Below, one piece after another: positions 53,907 through 62,043 of a stretch of 64,000 bases of DNA; the first letter of the stretch is position 1; each line of letters begins with the position of its first letter. The stretch comes from DATLNF01 sp963765815. GTDB taxonomy: Bacteria > Actinomycetota > Actinomycetes > BP-191. The notes under the pieces were generated by a model that saw only the letters and a program-made list of their open reading frames with translations, was not told where the DNA came from and made no database searches. A program made the position numbers and the translations under genes. Where the stretch lies: the NCBI GenBank assembly GCA_963765815.1, contig CAVXXT010000007.1, forward strand, positions 434,001 through 498,000, written 5' to 3'.

Positions 53907-54872
53907 GTGACCTGGTTCCCCGGCGTACGCCTGCACGTCGTGACCGGGAAGGGCGGCACCGGCAAGACGACGGTGGCCGCGGCCCTGGCGGTCGCTCTCG
54001 CGAGCGACGGCGGCAAGGTGCTGCTCGTCGAGGTCGAGGGCCGGCAGGGCGTCAGCGGGCTGTTCGGCCACCCGCCTCTGCCGTACGCCGAGACCCGGCT
54101 GGCCCGCGTGGCCGGCGGCGGGGAGGTCGTCGGGCTCGCGGTCGACCCCGAGCTCGCGCTGATCGAGTACCTCGAGATGTTCTACAAGATGGGCCGGGCC
54201 GGCCGGGTGCTGCGGCGGATGGGCGCGATCGACTTCGTCACGACGGTCGCCCCGGGGCTGCGCGACGTGCTGCTCACCGGCAAGGTGAAGGAGTCGGTGA
54301 TCCGGCGGTCCGGTGACCACCACGCCTACGACGCGGTCGTCCTCGACGCGCCGCCGACCGGGCGGATCGTGCGCTTCCTCGGCGCCAACGAGGAGGTCGG
54401 CCAGATGGCGAAGGTCGGGCCGATCCACCGGCAGTCGGAGGCGGTGATGACACTGCTGCGCTCATCCCAGACCGCGATCCACCTGGTGACCCTGCTCGAG
54501 GAGATGCCGGTCCAGGAGACCGTCGACGGCGTCGCCGAGATCCGCAAGGCCGGGCTGCCGATCGGCGCGATCGTCATCAACAAGGTGCGGGAGCCCCAGC
54601 TGGCGCCGGCCGACCTCGAGCGGGCGCGACGGGGCGAGCTGGACCTCCCGGAGATCAGCGCCGCGCTGAAGACGGTCGGCCTCGACGCCGCGCCCGAGGC
54701 GGTCGAGGTGCTCGGCGTCGAAGCGCGTCAGCACGCCGAGCGGGTGGCCCTCCAGCAGGCGGAGCGGGTCGAGCTGGAGGGTCTCGGCGCGCCCCTGGTC
54801 GAGCTGCCGCTGCTCACCGATGCCGTCGACCTCGGAGCGCTGCGCGTGCTGGCCGGGCTGCTGACGCCATGA
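53907..54872 (+). CDS. ArsA/GET3-like ATPase, first of a pair
   Basis: A 321-residue cytosolic P-loop ATPase. The deviant Walker A is VTGKGGTGKTTVAAAL, switch region VLLVEVEGRQGVSGLF, and AYDAVVLDAPPTGRIVRFL holds Walker B. It has only one ATPase domain, as in GET3. The next gene overlaps by 4 nt and encodes a second, so the two may pair. They correspond to Rv3679/Rv3680, which are annotated as anion transporter ATPases (recalled) and are probably not arsenic pumps, since no ArsB is near. Confidence 0.9.
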   Translation: MTWFPGVRLHVVTGKGGTGKTTVAAALAVALASDGGKVLLVEVEGRQGVSGLFGHPPLPYAETRLARVAGGGEVVGLAVDPELALIEYLEMFYKMGRAGRVLRRMGAIDFVTTVAPGLRDVLLTGKVKESVIRRSGDHHAYDAVVLDAPPTGRIVRFLGANEEVGQMAKVGPIHRQSEAVMTLLRSSQTAIHLVTLLEEMPVQETVDGVAEIRKAGLPIGAIVINKVREPQLAPADLERARRGELDLPEISAALKTVGLDAAPEAVEVLGVEARQHAERVALQQAERVELEGLGAPLVELPLLTDAVDLGALRVLAGLLTP

Positions 54873-55993
54873 CCGCGGCGACCCTGCGGCTCGACCTCGA
54901 CGCCGTGCTCGACACGAAGCAGATCGTCGTGTGCTGCGGCTCCGGCGGGGTCGGCAAGACGACGACCGCCGCCGCGCTCTCGCTGCGCGCGGCCGAGCGC
55001 GGCCGACGGGTGGTCGTCGTCACCATCGACCCGGCCCGGCGGCTGGCCCAGTCGCTGGGCCTGAGCGAGCTCGACAACACCCCACGCCGCGTGGCCGGGG
55101 TCGGCTCAGGCGGCGGCGAGCTGCACGCGATGATGCTGGACATGAAGCGCACGTTCGACGACATCGTCGTCGCGCATGCCGACCCGGAACGCGCGCAGCA
55201 GATCCTGACCAACCCGTTCTACATCTCCTTGTCGAGCAGCCTCGCCGGCACGCAGGAGTACATGGCGATGGAGAAGCTCGGGCAGCTGCACGCATCCGGC
55301 GAGTGGGACCTCGTCGTCGTCGACACCCCGCCGACCCGCTCCGCGCTGGACTTCCTCGACGCGCCGCAGCGGCTGACCGGGTTCCTCGACGGCCGGTTCA
55401 TCCGGCTGATGCTCGCACCGGCGAAGGCCGGCGGGCGGGCGTACATGAAGGTCCTCAACGTCGGGGTGCAGACCTTCACCGGCGTGATCCAGCGGATCAC
55501 CGGCGGTCAGCTGCTCACCGACCTGCGCGAGTTCTTCACGGCGTTCGAGACGCTCTTCGGCGGGTTCCGCGAGCGGGCGCAGCAGACCTACGACCTGCTC
55601 AAGGCCGACGGCACGGCGTTCGTCGTCGTCGCCGCGCCGGACCCGGCGGCGCTGCGCGAGGCGTCGTACTTCGTCGAGCGGCTGTCGACCGACGCGATGC
55701 CGCTGGCCGGCGTCGTCGTCAACCGCGTGCACCGCACCGGCGCGCCCGAGCTGACGGCGGAGCGCTGCGGCGCCGCGGCGGAGGTGCTGGCGGAGCGGGG
55801 CGGCAGCGACGTCGCCGTCGGGGTCCTGCGGCTGCACGCCGACCGCGTCGCGATCGCGGCCCGCGAGCGGCGGGTGATCGGCTCGTTCAGCTCAGGGCTG
55901 CCGGCAGTCGCGGTCGCCGAGGTCGAGGCGATGGCGACCGACGTGCACGACATCGAGGGACTGCGGCAGATCGGGCTCGAGCTGGCCGGCTGA
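54869..55993 (+). CDS. ArsA/GET3-like ATPase, second of a pair
   Basis: A 374-residue ATPase. Walker A is CGSGGVGKTTTAAALS, with DPARRLAQSLGL as switch element and WDLVVVDTPPTRSALDFL as Walker B. A long helical insertion follows (FLDGRFIRLMLAPAKAGGRA to about residue 230), typical of Rv3680-like proteins and suited to client binding. The ATG overlaps the first ATPase's stop (ATGA). It is convergent with wblA after a short 17-bp gap. Confidence 0.9.
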   Translation: MTAATLRLDLDAVLDTKQIVVCCGSGGVGKTTTAAALSLRAAERGRRVVVVTIDPARRLAQSLGLSELDNTPRRVAGVGSGGGELHAMMLDMKRTFDDIVVAHADPERAQQILTNPFYISLSSSLAGTQEYMAMEKLGQLHASGEWDLVVVDTPPTRSALDFLDAPQRLTGFLDGRFIRLMLAPAKAGGRAYMKVLNVGVQTFTGVIQRITGGQLLTDLREFFTAFETLFGGFRERAQQTYDLLKADGTAFVVVAAPDPAALREASYFVERLSTDAMPLAGVVVNRVHRTGAPELTAERCGAAAEVLAERGGSDVAVGVLRLHADRVAIAARERRVIGSFSSGLPAVAVAEVEAMATDVHDIEGLRQIGLELAG

Positions 55994-56010
55994 CCGCCGG
56001 GGGAGGTCGG

Positions 56011-56307
56011 TCAGACGGCGGCGTTGAGGACGTCGCTGCGCGCGGACTCGAGCAGCAGGCGCCAGGACTTCACGTTGGGGCGACGACGCAGGAGAGCGCG
56101 GCGCTCACGCTCGGTCATCCCGCCCCACACCCCGAACTCCACCCGGTTGTCGAGGGCGTCGGAGAGGCACTCGGTGCGGACCGGGCAGCCCATGCAGACC
56201 TGCTTCGCGCGGTTCTGCGCGGCGCCCTGGACGAAGAGCTCGTCCGGCGGAGCAGTCCGGCATGAGGCGTTGAGGATCCACTCGGTGGCGGTTGAGTCTG
56301 CCTGCAT
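56011..56307 (-). CDS. wblA: WhiB-family regulator, WblA/WhiB4-like
   Basis: A 98-residue [4Fe-4S] regulator. The four cysteines are in NASCRT, VCMGC and RTEC; the GVWGGMTERERRALLRRRP box contacts DNA/sigma. The sequence DELFVQGAAQNRAK is typical of WblA in Streptomyces and WhiB4 in mycobacteria, and the neighbours (ArsA-like pair, class A PBP) are the same there (recalled). WblA controls the onset of development and secondary metabolism; WhiB4 responds to redox. ATG 56307 is chosen: AAGGA lies 7 nt upstream. Longer frames start at 56322 or 56469. Confidence 0.93.
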   Translation of the reverse strand: MQADSTATEWILNASCRTAPPDELFVQGAAQNRAKQVCMGCPVRTECLSDALDNRVEFGVWGGMTERERRALLRRRPNVKSWRLLLESARSDVLNAAV

Positions 56308-56491
56308 CACGGTGTCCTTCATCCACGGGTCCAAGGGGTGAAAGGTGGCATTTCGACCGTAGGCAGCAGGGCTCTCCGCCGACACCCGCAGGTCGGATGG
56401 TTTCCCGTGGTCATTTCTGACTAGCCCCGCAGCCGCGAACGTCCCGGACCCCGGTACGGCGGCGATCACAGCGGGTTACCCTGGCTGGACT

Positions 56492-58960
56492 GTGACGTTC
56501 ACGACTGTCGACGACGGGCCGGGTGCACTGCTGCACCGCACCGTCCTCGTGCTGGTCGTCAGCGTCCTGGCCGGCGTGCTCACCGCCGGCGCGCTGTTCC
56601 CCTTCGTCGGCGGGCTCGGGCTCGCCGCGCGGGCCGGGGCCGAATCGTTCCTGCAGCTGCCGGACGAGGTGATCGAGGGACCGGTGCCGGTGCGCTCGCG
56701 CATCCTCGCGGCGGACGGGTCCGTGCTCGCCACGATCTTCTTCAACGAGAACCGCATCCTCGCGCCGATCACCGCGGTGCCGCCGCACATGCAGCTCGCG
56801 CTGCTGGCGATCGAGGACAGCCGGTACTACCAGCACGCGGGCATCGACCTGCGCGGCCTCGCCCGGGCCTTCGTGAAGAACCAGCAGGCGGGCGGGGTCA
56901 CGCAGGGCGGCTCGACGATCACCCAGCAGTACGTGAAGAACGTGCTGATCGAGTCCGCGACGGACAAGGAAGCGGTGCGCAAGGCGACCGAGCGGTCGAC
57001 CACGCGCAAGCTGCGCGAGGCGAAGTTCGCCCTCGCCCTGGAGCAGCGCTACGACAAGCGGCAGATCCTGGAGAAGTACCTCAACATCGCCTACTTCGGG
57101 CAGGGCGTGTACGGCGTCGGCACCGCCGCGCAGCACTACTTCTCGAAGCGCGTCGACCAGCTGACGGTCCCCGAGTCGGCGCTGCTCGCGGGGATGGTGA
57201 AGAACCCGAAGCTCTACGACCCGACCACCCACCCCGCGGAGTCGACCGCGCGGCGCGACCTGGTGATCAGCGTCATGCGCCGGGAGGAGTTCCTGACACC
57301 TGCGGAGGCGACTGCGGCGCTCGCCGTACCGCTGAAGAGCATGCTCCGGCCGTCCCGGCTGACCAGCGAGTGCGGGGCGACGTTCGCGCCGTACTTCTGC
57401 GCCTACGTCCGGGACGCGCTGGTCGACGACCCGCGTCTCGGCGCGACGCAGACCGACCGGATCGCCCGGGTGTTCCAGGGTGGTCTGACGGTGAAGACGA
57501 CGCTGGTCCCGTCGCTGCAGAAGGCGGCGCAGAACGCGCTGAACTCGACGCTCAACGCCGACGACCGCAAGCGGGCCGCGGCGACGGCGATCATCGTGCG
57601 GCCGGGCACCGGTGAGGTGCTCGCGATGGCGAGCAACCAGGTCTACGGCAAGGGTCCCGGGCAGACAGAGGTCAACCACGCACTCGGCGGCACCAGCGGC
57701 ATCCAGGCCGGGTCGACGTTCAAGACCTTCGTCCTCGCCGCCGCGGTGCAGCAGGGCATACCCCTGTCGCTGACGCTCAACGCGCCGGGGCAGGTCTGCT
57801 CGTCGTTCTCCGACAACGGCCCGAACCGATGTCCTGGGGACCGCTACCGGGTGACGAACTTCGGCGGGCGGGGCAGCGGCTTCGGCGTCATCAACCTGGC
57901 TAAGGCGACGGCCAACTCGGTCAACACCTACTTCATCCAGCTCGAGGAGCGCACCGGGCTCGACCGGCCGCACGCGCTCGCGCAGGCGATGGGCATCCAC
58001 AGCTTCGGCTTCGAGAAGAACAAGCGACCGTCGATGGTGCTGGGCGCGCCCGAGGTGAGCCCGCTGGAGATGGCCGAGGCGTACGCCACGCTGGCCGCGC
58101 GCGGCAAGCACTGCCCCGCGACCGGGCTGTCCAGCATCACCGACCCGGACGGCATCGAGCTGCTCGTGCAGAAGACCGAGTGCCGGCAGGTGCTCAGTCC
58201 CGAGGATGCCGATGCTGTGACGCAGATGCTGCGCGGCGTCATCGACGCGGGAAGCGGGAAGGCGGCCGACATCGGGCGGCCCGCAGCAGGCAAGACCGGC
58301 ACGTCGCAGGACAGCGCGAGCGCGTGGTTCATCGGCTACACGCCCGACCTGGCCGGCTCGGTGACGATGGCGCACCCGGACAAGCCGGTGAAGTTCCCGC
58401 TCGTCGGGTTCAAGGGACTGAGAGCAGTGACCGGCGGCTCGTTCCCGGCGCGCATCTGGCACTCGATGATGGCCGAGGCGCACGCCAGCCTGCCGGTGAA
58501 GCAGTTCGTGCCGCCGATCGAGTCGGCGTACCGGGGGAAGCGGGTCGGCGTGCCCGACCTGCGCGGGCTGACGTTCGACCAGGCGCAGGAGATCCTGCGC
58601 AAGCTCGGGCTGAAGGGGGCGCGCAGCACGACCGCCGTCGCGGCGTTCCCGATCGCGGCCGGACTCGTCGGCGCGACCAACCCGGCCGGGGGCGCGGAGG
58701 TGCCGATCGGGGTGACCGTGCAGCTGTTCCCGTCGAACGGCCGGGTGCCGCCGCCGCCGGTGATCGTGTCGCCGACCCCTTCGCCGTCGCCGTCGCTCTC
58801 CGAGTCGCCGGGCACCTCACCGGAGCCGAGCGTCGAGCCCAGCCCGTCGCCCGAGCCGACCGGGTCATCGCCGTCCCCGTCGCCGAGCGCCTCGGCATCG
58901 CCGACCCCGTCGCGGTCCCGCCCCGGCGGTCCCCCGACCCAGGAACCCGCCCCGACCTAG
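56492..58960 (+). CDS. Bifunctional class A penicillin-binding protein with PASTA domain
   Basis: Polymerises and cross-links peptidoglycan. It has 822 residues. A membrane helix (about 18-45), the GT51 glycosyltransferase with catalytic Glu108 (AIEDSRYYQHAGID) and GGSTITQQYVKN, then the transpeptidase with SxxK serine at 408 (GSTFK), SVN and KTGTS. A single PASTA-like domain (about 690-755) and a long Ser/Pro tail end the protein. It corresponds to PonA2 (Rv3682) by neighbours (recalled). Divergent from wblA with 184 bp between starts. Confidence 0.94.
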   Translation: MTFTTVDDGPGALLHRTVLVLVVSVLAGVLTAGALFPFVGGLGLAARAGAESFLQLPDEVIEGPVPVRSRILAADGSVLATIFFNENRILAPITAVPPHMQLALLAIEDSRYYQHAGIDLRGLARAFVKNQQAGGVTQGGSTITQQYVKNVLIESATDKEAVRKATERSTTRKLREAKFALALEQRYDKRQILEKYLNIAYFGQGVYGVGTAAQHYFSKRVDQLTVPESALLAGMVKNPKLYDPTTHPAESTARRDLVISVMRREEFLTPAEATAALAVPLKSMLRPSRLTSECGATFAPYFCAYVRDALVDDPRLGATQTDRIARVFQGGLTVKTTLVPSLQKAAQNALNSTLNADDRKRAAATAIIVRPGTGEVLAMASNQVYGKGPGQTEVNHALGGTSGIQAGSTFKTFVLAAAVQQGIPLSLTLNAPGQVCSSFSDNGPNRCPGDRYRVTNFGGRGSGFGVINLAKATANSVNTYFIQLEERTGLDRPHALAQAMGIHSFGFEKNKRPSMVLGAPEVSPLEMAEAYATLAARGKHCPATGLSSITDPDGIELLVQKTECRQVLSPEDADAVTQMLRGVIDAGSGKAADIGRPAAGKTGTSQDSASAWFIGYTPDLAGSVTMAHPDKPVKFPLVGFKGLRAVTGGSFPARIWHSMMAEAHASLPVKQFVPPIESAYRGKRVGVPDLRGLTFDQAQEILRKLGLKGARSTTAVAAFPIAAGLVGATNPAGGAEVPIGVTVQLFPSNGRVPPPPVIVSPTPSPSPSLSESPGTSPEPSVEPSPSPEPTGSSPSPSPSASASPTPSRSRPGGPPTQEPAPT

Positions 58961-58975
58961 CGGCGGGTGCCGACC

Positions 58976-59015
58976 GTGGAGCAAGAACCGGCCGTCAGGT
59001 CGAGTTTCGCTCCAC
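58976..59015. repeat. Inverted repeat between convergent PBP and yqeY genes
   Basis: GTGGAGC (58976-58982) and GCTCCAC (59009-59015) with partly complementary inner bases (AAGAA against TTTC) form a 40-nt hairpin 15 bp past the PBP stop. It is probably a bidirectional terminator. Confidence 0.5.
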
Positions 59016-59030
59016 ACTCAACGCGCGGCG

Positions 59031-59492
59031 TCAGCCCGCGGAGGTCAGGCGGCGCTTGACCTCGGCGGCGACGCGGCCGCCGTCGGCGCGGCCGGCCACC
59101 TTCGGCGTGACCAGTTTCATGACCTGACCCATCTGCTGCGGGCCGGTCGCGCCGGACTCCGCGATCGCCGTGTCGACCAGCGCGGCGAGCTCGGCGTCGT
59201 CGAGCTGCGCCGGCAGGTACTCCTCGAGCACCGCTCCCTCCGCGCGCTCGCGGTCGGCCAGCTCCGGCCGGCTCGCGGCGTCGTACGCCTCGGCCGACTC
59301 GCGGCGCTTCTTCGTCTCCCGGCGTACGACGGCGAGCACCTCCTCGTCGTCGAGCTCGCGCGCCTCGCCGCCGGCGACCTCGGCGTTCTTCACCGCCGTC
59401 AGCGCCATGCGCAGCGTCGCAAGCCGCAGCTCGTCACGCGCCTTCATCGCGGTGGTGAGGTCGGCCTGCAGGCGGTCCTTGAGCGCGCTCAT
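59031..59492 (-). CDS. GatB/YqeY domain protein
   Basis: A 153-residue cytosolic protein of the YqeY family, a stand-alone version of the tail domain of the GatB amidotransferase subunit; it is thought to bind tRNA. The family core LKDRLQADLTTAMKARDELR, LRMALTAVKNAEV and the C-terminal MGQVMKLVTPKVAGRADGGRVAAEV are present. ATG 59492. Divergent from the metallophosphoesterase with 61 bp between starts. Confidence 0.92.
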   Translation of the reverse strand: MSALKDRLQADLTTAMKARDELRLATLRMALTAVKNAEVAGGEARELDDEEVLAVVRRETKKRRESAEAYDAASRPELADRERAEGAVLEEYLPAQLDDAELAALVDTAIAESGATGPQQMGQVMKLVTPKVAGRADGGRVAAEVKRRLTSAG

Positions 59493-59553
59493 CGCTGTCC
59501 TGCCGTGATGGTGAGGGATGATCGAACGACCTCGACCCTAGCCCGGAGGACAG

Positions 59554-60483
59554 TTGCGTCCCGCGCTCGCCGTACCCGCGTCGCTCGGCCTCGCCGGCGC
59601 GGCGACCTTCGCGTACGCGTCGCTGATCGAGCGCAACGCATTCCGGCTGCGCGAGGTGTCGGTGCCGGTGCTGCCGCCCGGCCTGGCGGACGTCCGGGTC
59701 CTGCACGTGTCCGACGTGCACATGACTCCGGACCAGAAGCGCAAGCAGGCCTTCGTCGCGGGACTGGCCGAGCTGCGCCCTGACGTCGTGTTCACGACCG
59801 GCGACAACCTGTCGTCGCCGCACGGGGTGCCCGCGATGCTGGCCGCGCTCGAGCCTCTCTTCGCCTTCCCCGGCGCGTTCGTCCTCGGGTCCAACGACTA
59901 CTACGAGCCGAAGCCGAAGAACCCGTTCAAGTACTTCTTCGCCAACCACAAGCGCGTGCACGGCATCGAGAACCCGTGGCGTGACCTGGTGGCCGGGATG
60001 GCCGATGCGGGGTGGACCGACCTGACCAACCGGCGTACGACGCTCGCGGTCGGCGGCGTGACGATCGAGGTCGCCGGGGTCGACGACCCGCACCTCAAGC
60101 GGGACGACCTGTCCGTCGCCGACGGCGTCGTCGACCCGGCGTACCCGCTGCACGTCGCGCTGGTCCACGCGCCCGAGCCGCGCGCCCTCGACCGCTTCAG
60201 CGCGGCCGGGTTCGAGCTGATGCTCTGCGGCCACACCCACGGCGGGCAGCTGCGGATCCCCGGCTTCGGGGCGATCGTCACCAACTGCGGGATCGACCGC
60301 GCCCGGGCGCGGGGGCTGTCGGCGTACGGCCGGTCCTGGCTGCACGTGTCCCCAGGGCTGGGCACCTCGCCGTACGCGCCGGTCCGCTTCGCCTGCCGCC
60401 CGGAGGCGACCCTGCTGCGCCTCACGACCCGCGTCGCCGTCGGTGCGGACGCGGATTCGGCCGCTGCGCTGGGTGCCCGGTAG
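59554..60483 (+). CDS. Metallophosphoesterase (calcineurin-like), membrane-anchored
   Basis: A 309-residue enzyme of YkuE type. An N-terminal helix (LAVPASLGLAGAATFAYAS) tethers it; the metal ligands are in VSDVHM, TTGDN, LGSND, VHAPE and CGHTHGGQ, in the normal order. The substrate is unknown; relatives act on lipid pyrophosphates such as UDP-diacylglucosamine. The start is TTG 59554 with GGAGGA four bases upstream. It corresponds to Rv3683 (recalled). tRNA-Pro follows after 17 bp. Confidence 0.92.
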   Translation: MRPALAVPASLGLAGAATFAYASLIERNAFRLREVSVPVLPPGLADVRVLHVSDVHMTPDQKRKQAFVAGLAELRPDVVFTTGDNLSSPHGVPAMLAALEPLFAFPGAFVLGSNDYYEPKPKNPFKYFFANHKRVHGIENPWRDLVAGMADAGWTDLTNRRTTLAVGGVTIEVAGVDDPHLKRDDLSVADGVVDPAYPLHVALVHAPEPRALDRFSAAGFELMLCGHTHGGQLRIPGFGAIVTNCGIDRARARGLSAYGRSWLHVSPGLGTSPYAPVRFACRPEATLLRLTTRVAVGADADSAAALGAR

Positions 60484-60500
60484 ACTCGCCGGGCACCAAT

Positions 60501-60575
60501 CGGGATGTAGCGCAGCTTGGTTAGCGCGCCACGTTCGGGACGTGGAGGCCGGGAGTTCAAATCTCCCCATCCCGA
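60501..60575 (+). tRNA. tRNA-Pro (CGG anticodon)
   Basis: A 75-nt cloverleaf: acceptor CGGGATG/CATCCCG, D stem GCGC/GCGC, anticodon stem CCACG/CGTGG around TTCGGGA (anticodon CGG), T stem GGGAG/CTCCC around TTCAAAT. The CCA end is not encoded directly. Confidence 0.95.
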
Positions 60576-60587
60576 CTCCAGCACCAC

Positions 60588-60625
60588 GCGATCAGGGCCG
60601 CCGGCACGCCGGTGGCCCTGATCGC
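60588..60625 (+). terminator. Terminator after tRNA-Pro
   Basis: A 17-bp stem with one G-T wobble (60588-60604 with 60609-60625) and a CACG loop, followed by TTCCC, starting 13 nt after the tRNA. Confidence 0.85.
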
Positions 60626-60640
60626 TTCCCGGCCACACCC

Positions 60641-60712
60641 CCCTTCGCCCCACGGATCGTCATGACACGCCGTGCGCGAGGGCCGTTGTACGGCGTGTCG
60701 TGGGGTGAAGGC
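60641..60712. repeat. Nested inverted repeat between tRNA-Pro and DUF5703
   Basis: An outer stem (CCCTTCGCCCCACG with CGTGGGGTGAAGG, one mismatch) encloses a perfect inner stem GACACGCCGT (60664-60673) / ACGGCGTGTC (60690-60699). The total span is about 72 nt, between convergent transcripts. Confidence 0.6.
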
Positions 60713-60718
60713 GGGTGG

Positions 60719-60916
60719 TCAGGACGGCAGGGGCGGGGGCGGTACGCCGGGGCGGACGCGGCGGCGGACCGTGACGCGGCGGCGGCCGTCCGGCCAGATG
60801 CGGTGACGCGCGAGCTCCCAGTCGCCGTACTGCGCGTGGATCGTCAGCACCTCGCGCACGTGGTCGCGGCCGGCGCGCGCCGGCAGGTCGAGGGCGCGGT
60901 ACTCGTACTCGGCCAA
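60719..60916 (-). CDS. DUF5703 small protein
   Basis: A 65-residue protein: AEYEYRALDLPARAGRDHVRE, LTIHAQYGDWELARHRIW and PDGRRRVTVRRRV, followed by a Pro tail. This matches the small actinobacterial DUF5703 family of unknown function. The start is a TTG at 60916 without a strong ribosome binding site. It lies 7 bp past the asd stop, so it is probably translated from the asd mRNA. Confidence 0.8.
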   Translation of the reverse strand: MAEYEYRALDLPARAGRDHVREVLTIHAQYGDWELARHRIWPDGRRRVTVRRRVRPGVPPPPLPS

Positions 60917-60923
60917 GAGCCGG

Positions 60924-61979
60924 TCAGCCCGCCGTCAGCTCGGCCGCGACGACCTCGGCGATCTGCGCGGTGTTGAGCGCCGCGCCCTTGCGCAGGTTGT
61001 CCCCGCAGAGGAAGAGGTCGAGCGAGCGCGGGTCGTCGAGCGCCTGACGGATGCGGCCGACCCAGGTCGGGTCGGTGCCGACGACCTCGGCGGGGGTCGG
61101 GAAGCGGCCGAGCTCGGGCTCGTCGACGACCATGACGCCGTCGGCGCGCTGCAGGATCGCGCGCGCGGCGGACGCGGTGACCTCGTCGCGGAACGTCGCA
61201 TGCACCGCGAGCGAGTGCGTAGTCACCACCGGCACGCGCACGCAGGTCGCCGACACTCGAAGCGCCGGCAGGTCGAGGATCTTGCGCGACTCGTTGCGGA
61301 CCTTGAGCTCCTCCGAGCTCCAGCCGTCGTCCTTCAGCGACCCGGCCCACGGCACGACGTTGAGCGCGAGCGGGGCGGGGAAGGGCCCGAGGTCGGAGAT
61401 GACCTCGCGCAGGTCACCCGGTCGCGAGCCCAGCTCGCGGTTGCCGGCCACCTTCTCGATCTGGTCGTGCAGCGTGTCGATGCCGACCTGACCCGCACCC
61501 GACGCGGCCTGGTACGACGCGACGACCAGCGCCTCCAGCCCGAACTCCCGGTGCAGCGCGCCCATCGCCACGATCATCGACAAGGTCGTGCAGTTGGGGT
61601 TGCTGATGATGCCCTTGGGCCGGTTGCGGGCGGCCGCGGCGTTGACCTCCGGTACGACGAGCGGCACCTCCGGGTCCATCCGGAAGGCACCGCTGTTGTC
61701 GACGGACACCGCGCCGCGGGCCGCCGCGATCGGCGCCCACTCGGCAGACACCTCGTCGGGCACGTCGAACATCGCGATGTCGACGCCGTCGAAGACCTTG
61801 GGCGCGAGCGCCTGCACGACGACGTCCTCGCCGCGCACCCGCAGTTTGCGGCCGGCCGAGCGGGCAGAGGCGACCAGCCGGATCTCGCCGTACACGTCGG
61901 GGCGCGACGAGAGCAGCTCAAGCATCACGGTGCCGACGGCACCGGTGGCGCCGACGACGGCGAGGGTGGGGCGGCTCAT
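60924..61979 (-). CDS. asd: Aspartate-semialdehyde dehydrogenase
   Basis: Second step of the aspartate pathway to Lys, diaminopimelate, Thr and Met: reduces aspartyl phosphate with NADPH. It has 351 residues. VVGATGAVGTVMLELL is the NADP-binding loop, SNPNCTT holds the catalytic Cys130, and GAGQVGIDTLHDQ and VVTTHSLAVHATF carry the Gln and His. ATG 61979 is chosen over the longer open frame. lysC lies upstream in the same direction but is separated by a gene on the other strand. Confidence 0.95.
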   Translation of the reverse strand: MSRPTLAVVGATGAVGTVMLELLSSRPDVYGEIRLVASARSAGRKLRVRGEDVVVQALAPKVFDGVDIAMFDVPDEVSAEWAPIAAARGAVSVDNSGAFRMDPEVPLVVPEVNAAAARNRPKGIISNPNCTTLSMIVAMGALHREFGLEALVVASYQAASGAGQVGIDTLHDQIEKVAGNRELGSRPGDLREVISDLGPFPAPLALNVVPWAGSLKDDGWSSEELKVRNESRKILDLPALRVSATCVRVPVVTTHSLAVHATFRDEVTASAARAILQRADGVMVVDEPELGRFPTPAEVVGTDPTWVGRIRQALDDPRSLDLFLCGDNLRKGAALNTAQIAEVVAAELTAG

Positions 61980-62043
61980 GGACACCAGTCTACGAGGCGC
62001 TGCGGGCAGGTCGACCGGGTATGCGCCGCGAAGTCGGAGCCTC

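Noticed and set aside
53907..55993. Arsenite efflux operon
   Set aside because: The two ATPases are ArsA-fold but there is no ArsB, ArsR or ArsC; the mycobacterial pair in the same context suggests another role.
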